Shown one piece after another: positions 37,163 through 45,660 of a stretch of 64,000 nucleotides of DNA (the stretch's first letter is position 1; the number at the start of each line of letters is the position of its first letter). Position numbers and translations under genes: made by a program. The stretch comes from Lichenicola sp964236105. GTDB taxonomy: Bacteria > Pseudomonadota > Alphaproteobacteria > Acetobacterales > Acetobacteraceae. The notes beneath the pieces were generated by a model that was not told the DNA's origin, did no database searches, and saw only the letters and a list, made by a program, of their open reading frames with translations. Where the stretch lies: assembly GCA_964236105.1 (NCBI GenBank), contig CAXSBC010000001.1, forward strand, positions 434,001-498,000, read 5' to 3'.

Positions 37163-37870
37163 CTAGTGCGTCCTGTTGCCAGGCTTCGCGCCGCCGCCCT
37201 TGTTGGCGGGCGCCTTGGCGGTCTTGCCGCCGCCGACCTTGGCGCCGCCGATCCGGGCACCGGTCTGCCGGCCATCGGCCTGACGCATGATCGGCTTCTC
37301 CGGATGCAGCTTCGGCACCTGCGGCGCGTCGGGATCGTCCTCGCTGTCGTGCACGACGCCGGCCATCTGCGCCGACGCCGCGATCAGCGCGTCGGTGAGC
37401 ACCAAGCGGGCCTTGCGCATCTCGGCCAGCGGCAGCGCCACCTCCGATCCGTCCTCGACCCGCATCCGGCCGAACCCGTCCGAGGCCCCCATCACCGTGC
37501 CGGCGAAGCGCTTGCGCCCGTCGATCGGGATGTTGGTCTCGGCCCGCGCCAGGTGGCCGGAGAACCGGTTCCAGTCCTTCTCGCGCGTCAGCGGCCGGTC
37601 GATCCCGGCCGAGCTGACCTCCAGGTTCCAGGCCCCCGGGATCGGGTCGTCGACGTCCAGCACGGCGCCCACCGCATGGCTGATCGCCTCGCAGTCCGCC
37701 ACCCCGATCAGCGAGCCGTCGGTGCGGTCGGCCATGATCTGCACCGTCGGCGTGTCGCGTCCCAGCACCGAGACCCGGACGAGCTCGTAGCCCATGTCGA
37801 GCAGGGTCGGCGCGACCATCCCGGCGATGCGCGCCTCGAGCCCGGTGAGTTGAAGAAGATCAGTATCCAA
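37163..37870 (-). CDS. rimP: Ribosome maturation factor RimP
   Basis: A 235-residue RimP needed for 30S assembly. The N-terminal domain (about 1-90) has LLDMGYELVRVSV and LEVSSAGIDRPLT. The C-terminal SH3-like domain runs to about 165. An additional basic Gly/Lys-rich tail of about 60 residues extends beyond the usual 150-180 residue length. The reading frame starts with a TTG at 37870. The next in-frame ATG is 17 codons later, inside the conserved core, so the TTG is the better choice. First gene of the operon with nusA, ylxR/L7Ae, infB and rbfA. Confidence 0.93.
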   Translation of the reverse strand: MDTDLLQLTGLEARIAGMVAPTLLDMGYELVRVSVLGRDTPTVQIMADRTDGSLIGVADCEAISHAVGAVLDVDDPIPGAWNLEVSSAGIDRPLTREKDWNRFSGHLARAETNIPIDGRKRFAGTVMGASDGFGRMRVEDGSEVALPLAEMRKARLVLTDALIAASAQMAGVVHDSEDDPDAPQVPKLHPEKPIMRQADGRQTGARIGGAKVGGGKTAKAPANKGGGAKPGNRTH

Positions 37871-37930
37871 AGCAGAAAAGGCGGCCCGCGAAGGCCACCC
37901 CCCAAAAACGGAAGATGTAGGTATGCCTCT

Positions 37931-37959
37931 GTCCTAGGCCGAGTTCCGCCATCTTGCAA
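37931..37959 (-). promoter_or_regulatory. Weak promoter candidate for the rimP-nusA-infB operon
   Basis: On the minus strand TTGCAA (37954-37959) and TAGGAC (37931-37936) are 17 bases apart and lie 61-89 bases upstream of rimP. The -10 matches the consensus at only three positions, so this is a weak candidate. Confidence 0.25.
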
Positions 37960-37988
37960 GCACGCGCCCGTGCCGCAGGGTCCGGCGG

Positions 37989-38720
37989 TCAGCCGATCCG
38001 CAGGCCGCCATCGATGTCGACCGACAGGCCGTTGAGCATCGCCGCCTCGTCGCTGAGCAGGAAGCCGATCACGCCGGCGACGTCGCCCGGCTCGCAGAAC
38101 CGACCGAGCGGGATGCGCGCCAGCATGCCTTCCGCCTTCGCCGCATCCGACCAGGCCATCCGTCCCATCGGCGTCATCGTCACCACCGGGTTGACGCTGT
38201 TGGTGCGGATGCCCTGCGGCCCGAGCTCGACCGCCAGCACCCGGGTCAGCGCATCGAGGGCGGCCTTGGAGGCGCAGTAGCCGGCGTGGCCGGCAAAGCC
38301 GACGCTGGCCGCGATCGAGGACACGTTGACGATGGCGCCGGGCGCGCCGCGCCGGATCAGGTCGGCGGCCACGATCTGCGCCAGCCTGAGCGGCGCCAGC
38401 GTGTTGACCGCCAGCATGCTGGAGACATGCCGCATCGAGGCCTCCAGCGCCGGCTCGATGTGGATGATGCCGGCATTGTTGACCAGCAGGTCGATCGGCA
38501 GATGCCGACGCACGAACTCCGCCGCCGCCTCGACATCCTCCAGATCCACCGCGATGGTCTCGCAGCCGGTCTGCGCCGACAGGCTGGCGAGGTCGTCCGC
38601 CCGCCGGCTCAGCGCCACCACCGCGGCACCCTCCGCCGCCAGCCGCAGCACCGTCTCGCGGCCGATGCCCTTGCCGGCCCCGGTGACCAGCACGCGCCGG
38701 CCGCCGAAGCGTCCGCTCAT
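37989..38720 (-). CDS. Short-chain dehydrogenase of the polyol ABC cluster
   Basis: A 243-residue classical SDR. The nucleotide motif VTGAGKGIG is at 10-18, the NAG motif in LLVNNAGIIH, and the active-site region has the SSIAASVGFAGHAGYCASK serine, tyrosine and lysine. It ends NGLSVDIDGGLRIG, as xylulose/sorbitol-type dehydrogenases do. Its ATG overlaps the stop of the upstream permease gene, so it is translated with the transporter. By analogy with the smo (sorbitol) operon of rhizobia, it probably oxidises the imported polyol or its ketose; the exact sugar is not visible. Confidence 0.88.
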   Translation of the reverse strand: MSGRFGGRRVLVTGAGKGIGRETVLRLAAEGAAVVALSRRADDLASLSAQTGCETIAVDLEDVEAAAEFVRRHLPIDLLVNNAGIIHIEPALEASMRHVSSMLAVNTLAPLRLAQIVAADLIRRGAPGAIVNVSSIAASVGFAGHAGYCASKAALDALTRVLAVELGPQGIRTNSVNPVVTMTPMGRMAWSDAAKAEGMLARIPLGRFCEPGDVAGVIGFLLSDEAAMLNGLSVDIDGGLRIG

Positions 38721-39547
38721 TTCACCGCACCCATGGTCAGGCCGCGGGCGATGTACTTGTGCACGATGATGCCGCCGATGATCACCGGCGCGCAGACCAT
38801 GGTCGCACTCGCCATCACCTTGGGCCACGGGATCACGTAGCCGCCGAGATAGGACAGCACCACGGTCGAGGCGGTGCGGCTGTCCGGCGACGGCGTCAGG
38901 ATGAAGGCGTAGAGCAGGTCGTTCCAGGCGAAGATGCCCGACAGGATCGCCGACACCGCGAGCCCCGGCTTGACCAGCGGCAGCGCGATCCGCAGGAAGA
39001 TGCCGAACCGGCCAAGCCCGTCGAGCTGCGCCGCCTCCTCCAGCGCCACCGGCACCGAGCTGAACTGGTCCACCATCAGCCACACCACCAGCGGCACGAT
39101 GAACACCTGATAGACCAGCACCAGCACGATCAGGTTGTTGATCAGGTGCAGCTTCGAGGCGGTCAGGTAGAAGGGGATCAGCACCACCACCGGCACCAGC
39201 ATCCAGTTGGTCACGTACCAGAACCACACGTCCTTGCGGCCGCGGAACCGGTAGCGCGCGATGCCGTAGGCGGCGGGCGCTCCCACCACCAGCCCCAGCA
39301 GCACCGCCGACGACACCACGATCAGCGAGTTGAGCAGCGTCTGCAGCACGTTGGAGTCGGTGATCGCATCGACATAGGCGGCGAGCGTCGGGCTCCACAG
39401 CCATTTCGGCGGGATCGAGAACAGGTCGGCCTCGCTCTTCAGCGAGCCCGCCACCATCCAGTAGACCGGGAACAGGATCACCACGAGCACGACCACCATC
39501 GCCAGCCCGTGCAGCGCCTTCAGCAGGCGGGCGCGGAGTGCCGGCAT
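38717..39547 (-). CDS. Sugar/polyol ABC transporter permease, MalG-like
   Basis: A 276-residue membrane protein with six transmembrane helices of the MalG family. The EAA loop is EEAAQLDGLGRFGIFLRIALP with the conserved Gly. The motif contacts the ATPase. It starts two bases after the stop of the other permease gene. The family members SmoG and UgpE are its nearest known relatives. Its partner SBP and permease are upstream on the same strand. Confidence 0.93.
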   Translation of the reverse strand: MPALRARLLKALHGLAMVVVLVVILFPVYWMVAGSLKSEADLFSIPPKWLWSPTLAAYVDAITDSNVLQTLLNSLIVVSSAVLLGLVVGAPAAYGIARYRFRGRKDVWFWYVTNWMLVPVVVLIPFYLTASKLHLINNLIVLVLVYQVFIVPLVVWLMVDQFSSVPVALEEAAQLDGLGRFGIFLRIALPLVKPGLAVSAILSGIFAWNDLLYAFILTPSPDSRTASTVVLSYLGGYVIPWPKVMASATMVCAPVIIGGIIVHKYIARGLTMGAVK

Positions 39548-39549
39548 GC

Positions 39550-40470
39550 TCAGTCCATCTCCCGGTAGAAGGCGCGGATATAGATCCGGGCCAGCATGAT
39601 CGACAGCACCAGCATCAGGATCGACTCCGCCGAGGCCAGCCCGACATCGAAGCCGCGGAACGCCATGCGCTCGATCTGCATCACCGCGGTCTCGGTCGCC
39701 GTGCCGGGGCCGCCGCGCTCGATCGAGTAGATCATGTCGAACTCCTTGATCGTGAACGCGGTCTGGAACACCAGGGCGGCGGTGATGCCGGGCCACATGA
39801 ACGGCAACTGGATGTCGCGGAAGCGCGGCCACCAGCGCTCGGTCTCCAGCAGGGCCGCCTCGTCGATGTCCTTGGGCACCGTCGACAGTGCCGCCGACAG
39901 CACCAGGGCGACGAACGGCGTCCATTCCCAGATCTGCACCACGATCACGGTGCCGAACGCCGCCGTCGGCCTGCCGAGCCAGTCCACCGAGGGCAGCCCG
40001 ATCGCGCGGATGAAGTAGTTGATGACGCCGAGCTGGTCGTTGAACATCAGCTGCGTCAGCAGTCCCACCACCGACGGCGTGATCGCGATCGGGATCACCA
40101 GGCAGATCTGCAGCAGCCGGCGCAGCAGCGGGAAGCTCGGGGAGTCGAGCGCCAGCGCGATCATCATGCCAAAGCCGAGCTCGATCGGCAGCGTGATCAC
40201 GATCAGCACTAGCGTGCGCAGCACCGAGCCGATGAAGTCGCTGGAGGTGAAGGCGTGCGCATAGTTGGACAGCCCGCCGAAGGCCGGCGGCGCCATCCCC
40301 ATCACCCAGGTCTGCAGCGAGGCGATCAGCGTGTAGAGGGTCGGATACAGGCCGATGGCCAGCAGCAGCACCACCGAGGGGGCGATGAAGAACCACGGCT
40401 CCAGCCGCTCGCGCAGCGCCGGGGCCGAGGCCGGGCGCGGCGGCGCCACCGCCGCCGGATCGCCGCTCAC
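39550..40470 (-). CDS. Sugar/polyol ABC transporter permease, MalF-like
   Basis: A 306-residue permease with six helices and the EAA motif DEAALLETERWWPRFRDIQLP. The start is a GTG at 40470. An ATG is not available near the family start, and the GTG gives the charged cytoplasmic N-terminus usual for the family. It forms the importer with the second permease, the substrate-binding protein and the divergent ATPase. Confidence 0.93.
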   Translation of the reverse strand: MSGDPAAVAPPRPASAPALRERLEPWFFIAPSVVLLLAIGLYPTLYTLIASLQTWVMGMAPPAFGGLSNYAHAFTSSDFIGSVLRTLVLIVITLPIELGFGMMIALALDSPSFPLLRRLLQICLVIPIAITPSVVGLLTQLMFNDQLGVINYFIRAIGLPSVDWLGRPTAAFGTVIVVQIWEWTPFVALVLSAALSTVPKDIDEAALLETERWWPRFRDIQLPFMWPGITAALVFQTAFTIKEFDMIYSIERGGPGTATETAVMQIERMAFRGFDVGLASAESILMLVLSIMLARIYIRAFYREMD

Positions 40471-40501
40471 GCGCCCGCCCGCATCGGGATGCCCCGGTGC
40501 C

Positions 40502-41854
40502 CTACTTCGCGCTCGCCATCGCCTTTTCCGGATCGTTGCTCTTGGTCCAGCAGGCGGACGTCTGCATGTAGCCGGTCAGGTCCTTGGACATGCTGTCGAG
40601 GCCGGCCTGCACCGCGACCTGGCCCAGCTCGATCCGCGAGCCCCAGTCGGACACGATGTCGGAGAAGCGCGGATAGCATTCGAGCTGCGGACGCCAGTCC
40701 GGCACCACCGCGCCGCGCCAGGTCTCGACCATCGGCGACAGATTCGGATGGCTCGACTGCACCGACGGGTCGGTGTCCGCGCCGATCCGCGCCACCACCG
40801 CGCCGCCCTCGATCAGCGGCTTGGCCATCGCCTTGGAGGTCAGCCACTGGATGAACAGGTAGGTGGCGTTCTGGTGCTTCGCGTTCACCTGCGCGCTGAC
40901 CATGTAGGAGAAGCCGCCGAACGCCGCATACGTGCCGTTCGGGCCCTTCGGCTCCGGCGCGATGCCGAGATCGCCGCCGAGCGCCGAGGTGCTGAGCGTG
41001 GGATAGAAGGCCGACCATTCGGTGATCATCGCCGCCCGCTTCTGCGACAGCATCTCGACCACCTGGCTGTGATCGTCGGCAACGATCCCGTCCGGCATGT
41101 TGGCCAGCAAGCTCTGGCGGAAGGTGATGCCGGCCACCGCCTGCGGATCGTTCACCTTGACCGTCTTGCTGGCGATGTCGATGAACCTGCCGCCCCACGG
41201 CCACAGGAAGCGCGCGAACGCGTCGGCGGTCTGCGTCTCGCCGCGCGCCGACTGCAGCGCGTAGCCATAGACGCCCTTCTCCTTGTCGGTGAGCTTGGGC
41301 GCGTACACGGTCGCCAGCTCCTGCCAGGTCTTCGGCGGACCGTCGAAGCCCGCCGCCTTGAGCATCGACTTGTTGTAGTAGAGCAGGCCGGCATAGGAAT
41401 CGAACGGCAGCCCGTACAGCGTGCCGTTGACGGTGAAGCTCGCCCGCCACACGGGAAAGAAGTCCTGCAGGTCGAGATCGGGGTCGGCGAGCTTGGCGTC
41501 GCCGGTGAAGTGGCTGAGCGGCAGCACCCAGCCCGGATCGGCGAAGTTCACCGGCCACACCACGTCCGACAGGATGGCGTCGAACTGCTGGCTGCTGGAC
41601 ACGAAGTTCAGCGTCTCCTCCTTGAGGGTGTCCTCATAGGGAAAGACGTTCCACTTGACGTGGATGCCGGTCTGCTTCTCGAACTCCGGCGTCAGCGTCT
41701 GCGCGATCTTGTAGCTCGGCCGGTCCAGCCCAACGACGGTGATGGTGACGCCCTTGTAGGGAGCGGCCGCCTCGGTCAGCGACCAAGCCTCCGCGCGTCC
41801 GCACCCGATGCAGGCGGCGGCGATCGCTGCGATCGCCAGGCTCCAGCGTGTCAT
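40502..41854 (-). CDS. Sugar/polyol ABC transporter substrate-binding protein
   Basis: A 450-residue periplasmic binding protein of the COG1653 family. A signal peptide spans about 1-23; a possible lipobox in ACIGC is incomplete. The ligand-binding fold begins KGVTITVVGLDRP and contains FDAILSDVVWPVNFADPGWV and FSYMVSAQ. The ligand is presumably a sugar or polyol because of the dehydrogenase in the same operon. GAGAGGGAC upstream is a fair ribosome-binding site. First gene of the SBP-permease-permease-SDR operon. Confidence 0.9.
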   Translation of the reverse strand: MTRWSLAIAAIAAACIGCGRAEAWSLTEAAAPYKGVTITVVGLDRPSYKIAQTLTPEFEKQTGIHVKWNVFPYEDTLKEETLNFVSSSQQFDAILSDVVWPVNFADPGWVLPLSHFTGDAKLADPDLDLQDFFPVWRASFTVNGTLYGLPFDSYAGLLYYNKSMLKAAGFDGPPKTWQELATVYAPKLTDKEKGVYGYALQSARGETQTADAFARFLWPWGGRFIDIASKTVKVNDPQAVAGITFRQSLLANMPDGIVADDHSQVVEMLSQKRAAMITEWSAFYPTLSTSALGGDLGIAPEPKGPNGTYAAFGGFSYMVSAQVNAKHQNATYLFIQWLTSKAMAKPLIEGGAVVARIGADTDPSVQSSHPNLSPMVETWRGAVVPDWRPQLECYPRFSDIVSDWGSRIELGQVAVQAGLDSMSKDLTGYMQTSACWTKSNDPEKAMASAK

Positions 41855-41931
41855 GTCCCGTCCCTCTCCCTGGCCCGGCGCGCCGCAGGCCCGCGGTCGG
41901 TCCGGAACGATCCGCATGCATGGCGGCCGAA

Positions 41932-41960
41932 TTGTTCTTCTTGTTGTCTGCGTGTATGAG
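41932..41960 (+). promoter_or_regulatory. Promoter candidate for the ABC ATPase gene
   Basis: TTGTTC (41932-41937) and TATGAG (41955-41960) are 17 bases apart and lie about 54 bases before the ATPase ATG. The -10 element overlaps the -10 of the divergent operon promoter. Confidence 0.4.
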
Positions 41961-41979
41961 GGCACCAACAGAGTGTCAA
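41951..41979 (-). promoter_or_regulatory. Promoter candidate for the substrate-binding protein operon
   Basis: On the minus strand TTGACA (41974-41979) and TACACG (41951-41956) are 17 bases apart and end 97 bases before the start codon of the substrate-binding protein gene. The -35 is perfect; the -10 matches only in part. Confidence 0.5.
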
Positions 41980-42013
41980 CGGGAACCGTCACGACACCGC
42001 AAGGAGCCTGGCG

Positions 42014-43135
42014 ATGGCCGACGTCGAGATCGAGCGGCTGCACAAGTCGTTCGGCGAGCTTGCCGTGCTGAACGACATCTCGATGCGGGTGCGTCACGGC
42101 GAGTTCATGGTGTTCGTGGGACCGTCCGGCTGCGGCAAGAGCACGCTGCTGCGCACCATTGCCGGACTGGAACGACCGAGTTCCGGCAGCATCGCCATCG
42201 GCGGCGACGACGTCACCAGCTGGCCGCCGGCGCGGCGCGGCATCTCGATGGTGTTCCAGTCCTACGCGCTCTACCCGCACATGACCGTGCGCGAGAACAT
42301 CGCCTTCGGCCTGAAGGTTGCCAAGGTGTCGCCCGCCGACATCGCCACGCGCGTGCGCGACGCGGCCGCGGTGCTGCAGATCGACCATCTGCTCGACCGG
42401 CGCCCGGCGGCGCTGTCCGGCGGCCAGCGCCAGCGCGTGGCGATCGGCCGCTCCATCGTCCGCCAGCCGAAAGCGTTCCTGTTCGACGAGCCGCTATCGA
42501 ACCTCGATGCCGAGCTCAGGGTGCAGATGCGCATGGAGCTGGTCGGGCTGCACGAGCGGCTGGGTGCGACCATGATCTACGTGACCCACGACCAGATCGA
42601 GGCGATGACCATGGCGGACCGGATCGCGGTGCTCAATCGCGGCCAGGTCGAGCAGATCGGCGCGCCGCTCGAGCTCTACCGGCAGCCGCGCAACCTGTTC
42701 GTCGCGGGCTTCATCGGCTCGCCGCGCATGAACCTGTTCGAGACCCGCGCGGTCGCCACCGGCCCGCTCGGCATCACCGTGCGGATCCCGGGCGGCGCCG
42801 AGATCGTGGTCCCGGTCTCGGCCGGCGGCATCGCGCCCGGACAGGCGCTGACGCTCGGCATACGGCCCGAGCATCTCGGCATCGGCGAGGTGCCCGGCGG
42901 CCCGGCGGATGCGATGATGAACGGCCAGGCGCTGCTGGTGGAGCATCTCGGCGGCGAGATCCTGGCGCATGTTGTGCTGGAAGACGGCATCCGGCTCGAC
43001 GTCAAGACGCACGGCCATGGCCATGTGGGGCGTGCCACCGCGATCGAGATCGGCGTGCGCGGCGACCTGTGCTACCTGTTCGACGAGGCGGGCAACTGCC
43101 TGCCCGCCCTGCATCGCCGCGCGCTGCCGAACTGA
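42014..43135 (+). CDS. Sugar ABC transporter ATPase, UgpC/MalK family
   Basis: A 373-residue ATPase with Walker A GPSGCGKST, Q-loop in VFQSYALYPH, signature LSGGQRQR, Walker B FLFDEPLSNLD and switch His in VTHDQIEAMT. A C-terminal TOBE-type regulatory region (about 245-360) follows. It powers the polyol permeases encoded on the other strand. The start is separated from the divergent operon by about 160 bases with overlapping promoter candidates. Confidence 0.95.
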   Translation: MADVEIERLHKSFGELAVLNDISMRVRHGEFMVFVGPSGCGKSTLLRTIAGLERPSSGSIAIGGDDVTSWPPARRGISMVFQSYALYPHMTVRENIAFGLKVAKVSPADIATRVRDAAAVLQIDHLLDRRPAALSGGQRQRVAIGRSIVRQPKAFLFDEPLSNLDAELRVQMRMELVGLHERLGATMIYVTHDQIEAMTMADRIAVLNRGQVEQIGAPLELYRQPRNLFVAGFIGSPRMNLFETRAVATGPLGITVRIPGGAEIVVPVSAGGIAPGQALTLGIRPEHLGIGEVPGGPADAMMNGQALLVEHLGGEILAHVVLEDGIRLDVKTHGHGHVGRATAIEIGVRGDLCYLFDEAGNCLPALHRRALPN

Positions 43136-43142
43136 TCGGCCT

Positions 43143-44075
43143 TCAGTAGCCCCGCGCGCGCGACACCAGTCCGGCGACCGGCCGCCCGTTTCGTACCGCC
43201 CTGACCGCCTCTGCCGCGATCGCGGATGCGGTGCGCGGATCGCTGCTCGCGGCGACATGCGGCGTCAGCGTGATGCGCGGGTGCGTCCAGAACGGATGCT
43301 CCGGCGGCGCCGGCTCGACCGTCAGCACGTCCAGCACCGCGTGCCCCACCTGCCCGGCATCCAGCGCCGCGAGCAGGTCCGCTTCCATCAGGTGCCGTCC
43401 ACGGCCCATGTTGATCACCCCGGCACCACGCGCCAGCCGCGCGAACAGGCCGGCCGACAGCACCGAGCCGGTTTCCGCCGTCAGCGGCAGCAGGTTCACC
43501 AGGATCTCGCACCCGTCCAGCAGCGCTGCGAGCCCCGCCGGTCCCGACAGGCAGCGCACGCCGGCCAGATCCTGCTCCGTCCGGCTCCATCCCGACACCG
43601 CGAACCCGAGCCCGCTCAGCGTCGCGCACGCTGCGCGGCCCAGCGATCCCAGCCCCAGCACGCCCACGCGCCGTTCGCCTGCCGACGGCTGCGGCAACGG
43701 CCGCCACGCCCGCTCCGCCTGGAACCGCCGGTAGGCCGGCATCTGCCGGTGCAGCCACAGCACGTGCAGCAGCACGCTCTCGCTCATCGAGGCGGTGAGC
43801 TGCGGATCGACCAGACGCGCCAGCGGTGTGGAAGCCGGCAGCGTCGGATCGGCCAGCAGCCCGTCCACACCGGCCCACAGGCTCTGGATCAGCAGCAGGT
43901 TGCGCAGGCCCCGCAACGCGCCTGCGGGCGGCCCTGCCACCAGCGCCACCGCGACCGCATCCGGATCGAACCCGTCGCCGGGCCGGACCACCTGTTCGTC
44001 CGGCAGTGCCGCCGCCACCGCCCTGAACCACTCCGCCTCGACCTTGCCGTTCCCGACGACCAGCAACACGCTCAT
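43143..44075 (-). CDS. D-2-hydroxyacid dehydrogenase, glyoxylate/hydroxypyruvate reductase A-like
   Basis: A 310-residue NAD(P)-dependent reductase of the GhrA type. The Rossmann motif GVLGLGSLGRAAC lies near 137, the catalytic region has INMGRGRHLMEADLL, and the terminal HPFWTHPRITLTPHVAA contains the active-site His. GhrA reduces glyoxylate and hydroxypyruvate. Substrate is inferred from family. The ATG at 44075 starts at the first beta strand. It converges on the sugar ATPase gene with a seven-base gap. Confidence 0.88.
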   Translation of the reverse strand: MSVLLVVGNGKVEAEWFRAVAAALPDEQVVRPGDGFDPDAVAVALVAGPPAGALRGLRNLLLIQSLWAGVDGLLADPTLPASTPLARLVDPQLTASMSESVLLHVLWLHRQMPAYRRFQAERAWRPLPQPSAGERRVGVLGLGSLGRAACATLSGLGFAVSGWSRTEQDLAGVRCLSGPAGLAALLDGCEILVNLLPLTAETGSVLSAGLFARLARGAGVINMGRGRHLMEADLLAALDAGQVGHAVLDVLTVEPAPPEHPFWTHPRITLTPHVAASSDPRTASAIAAEAVRAVRNGRPVAGLVSRARGY

Positions 44076-44134
44076 CCGTTCCGCCTCCACCCTGCCTGCA
44101 TCCACCGGCAGCCTGGACGGGCCGGCCGTCGACG

Positions 44135-45658
44135 CTACCGGGACGGGCGCGCGAACCCCGCCGACAGGCGGCGCTCCGCCAGGCGGGCCAGCCGCACGAA
44201 CGGCAGTCCCAGCAGCAGGTAGGCGCCGCCGACCAGCAGGCCCGTTCCGAGATAGTCGTAGTAGGTCGTCGAGAGCTGCACGTAGGCCTGCGTCAGCTCC
44301 GTCAGCGTGATCACGCTGACCAGCGACGAATCCTTCAGCAGCGAGATGAAGTCGTTGGTCATCACCGGCACCACGAACCGGAACGCCTGCGGGACGACGA
44401 CATGCCGCACCGCCTGCCCCTGCGTCATGTTCAGCGCCAGCGCCGCCTCCATCTGCCCGTGCGGCACCGCCTGCAGCCCGGCGCGGTAGTTCTCGGCCTC
44501 GTAGGCGGCGTAGTTCAGCCCGAGCGCCACGACGCCGGCCAGGAACGGGTCCAGCCGGATGCCGAGCGACGGCAGCCCGTAGAAGATGAACAGGATCTGG
44601 ATCAGCAGCGGCGTGCCGCGCACGACCTCGATATAGCCGGTCGCCAGCACCCGCAGCGGCCAGCGCCCGTAGCGGCGCGCCAGCGCCAGCGCCAGCCCCC
44701 AGGCCACGGCGAGCGCCATCGCGCAGATCGACACCGCGAGCGTCATCAGCGCCGCCCGGCCGATCAGCGGCAGGAAGCCCGCATACCGGGCGAGCCGGTC
44801 CCGCCAGGCGGCCGGCGGCCGCGTCGCTTCCAGCCAGTGCTGCCACGCCGTCGGCGCCACCCGTTCCGTCGAGGCGTCGCCGGTGAGGCGCGCCATCTCC
44901 GGCGTCCACAGGTTCCAGCGCGCCAGGATGCGCCGCAGCTCCCCGTCCCGCCGCATCGCCTCCAGCCCGGAGTCGATCTGCTGCCTGAGCGCGTCATGGC
45001 CCTTGGCGATGACGATGCCATAGGACAGCTCGCCGATCGGACGGCCGACGAGCTTCAGCCGCGCATCCGGCACCGCGTAGTAGAGCGCGATCGGCGCGTC
45101 CAGCATCACCGCGTCCAGCCGCCCGTTCACCAGGTCGGAATACGCGTTGGTCTCGTCGTCGTAGGAACGCAGCGTGATGCCGCCCGCCTGCGTCAGCATC
45201 CGCTGGCTCAGCGTGTCCTTCAGCGTGCCGACCACATGGCCGCGCAGCGCCGCGATGCTGTCCAGCCCGGTCGCGTCCCGCCGCACGGCGATCTGCTCGG
45301 CGGTGCGGTAGTACGGCTCGGAGAAGTCCACGGCCGCCCGATGCTCCGGCGTGATCTCGATGCCGTCGATCACCACGTCGTACAGGCCGCGCTGCAGGCC
45401 CGGGATCAGGCCGTCCCAGTCGTTCTGCACGAACACCGGCTCGCGGCCGAGATGCGCGGCCAGCGCCTGCATCAGGTCGGTCTCGAAGCCGGTCAGCTTG
45501 GACTGGTCGGCCGGGTCGTGCAGCACGAACGGGGCGCCGCTCTGCGCGTCGGCGGCCCAGCGCAGGGGGGCGGCCAGAGCGTTACCGGTCAGGAGCGCGA
45601 GCAAGGCCAGGGCGCTGCCCTGGACCCGGCAAAGGGCAGTCGCCCTTTGCAAACCCAT
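44135..45658 (-). CDS. Amino-acid ABC transporter, fused substrate-binding domain and permease
   Basis: A 507-residue fusion. A signal peptide (about 1-30, MGLQRATALCR then a hydrophobic run, cut near NALAA) is followed by a type-II substrate-binding domain (about 31-260, TGFETDLMQALAAHLGR, DVVIDGIEITPEH). The HisM/GlnP-type permease follows (about 290-500, GTPLLIQILFIFYGLPSLG, EAENYRAGL). Such fusions are well known in Gram-positive glutamine importers. The start codon and the first 19 codons come from a two-hairpin repeat. The ATG overlaps the stop of its ATPase gene (TAATG). Confidence 0.93.
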   Translation of the reverse strand: MGLQRATALCRVQGSALALLALLTGNALAAPLRWAADAQSGAPFVLHDPADQSKLTGFETDLMQALAAHLGREPVFVQNDWDGLIPGLQRGLYDVVIDGIEITPEHRAAVDFSEPYYRTAEQIAVRRDATGLDSIAALRGHVVGTLKDTLSQRMLTQAGGITLRSYDDETNAYSDLVNGRLDAVMLDAPIALYYAVPDARLKLVGRPIGELSYGIVIAKGHDALRQQIDSGLEAMRRDGELRRILARWNLWTPEMARLTGDASTERVAPTAWQHWLEATRPPAAWRDRLARYAGFLPLIGRAALMTLAVSICAMALAVAWGLALALARRYGRWPLRVLATGYIEVVRGTPLLIQILFIFYGLPSLGIRLDPFLAGVVALGLNYAAYEAENYRAGLQAVPHGQMEAALALNMTQGQAVRHVVVPQAFRFVVPVMTNDFISLLKDSSLVSVITLTELTQAYVQLSTTYYDYLGTGLLVGGAYLLLGLPFVRLARLAERRLSAGFARPSR

Positions 45659-45660
45659 TA
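45601..45660 (+). repeat. Two-hairpin repeat D, overlapping the 5' end of the ABC permease gene
   Basis: Stem 1 is CCAGGGC-gct-GCCCTGG and stem 2 is GCAAAGGGC-agtc-GCCCTTTGC, ending AAACCCATTA. Its minus strand contains the ATPase stop codon, the permease start codon and codons 2-19 of the permease. Other repeat copies end AACCCGATTA, so loss of one G made the ATG here. Confidence 0.85.
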
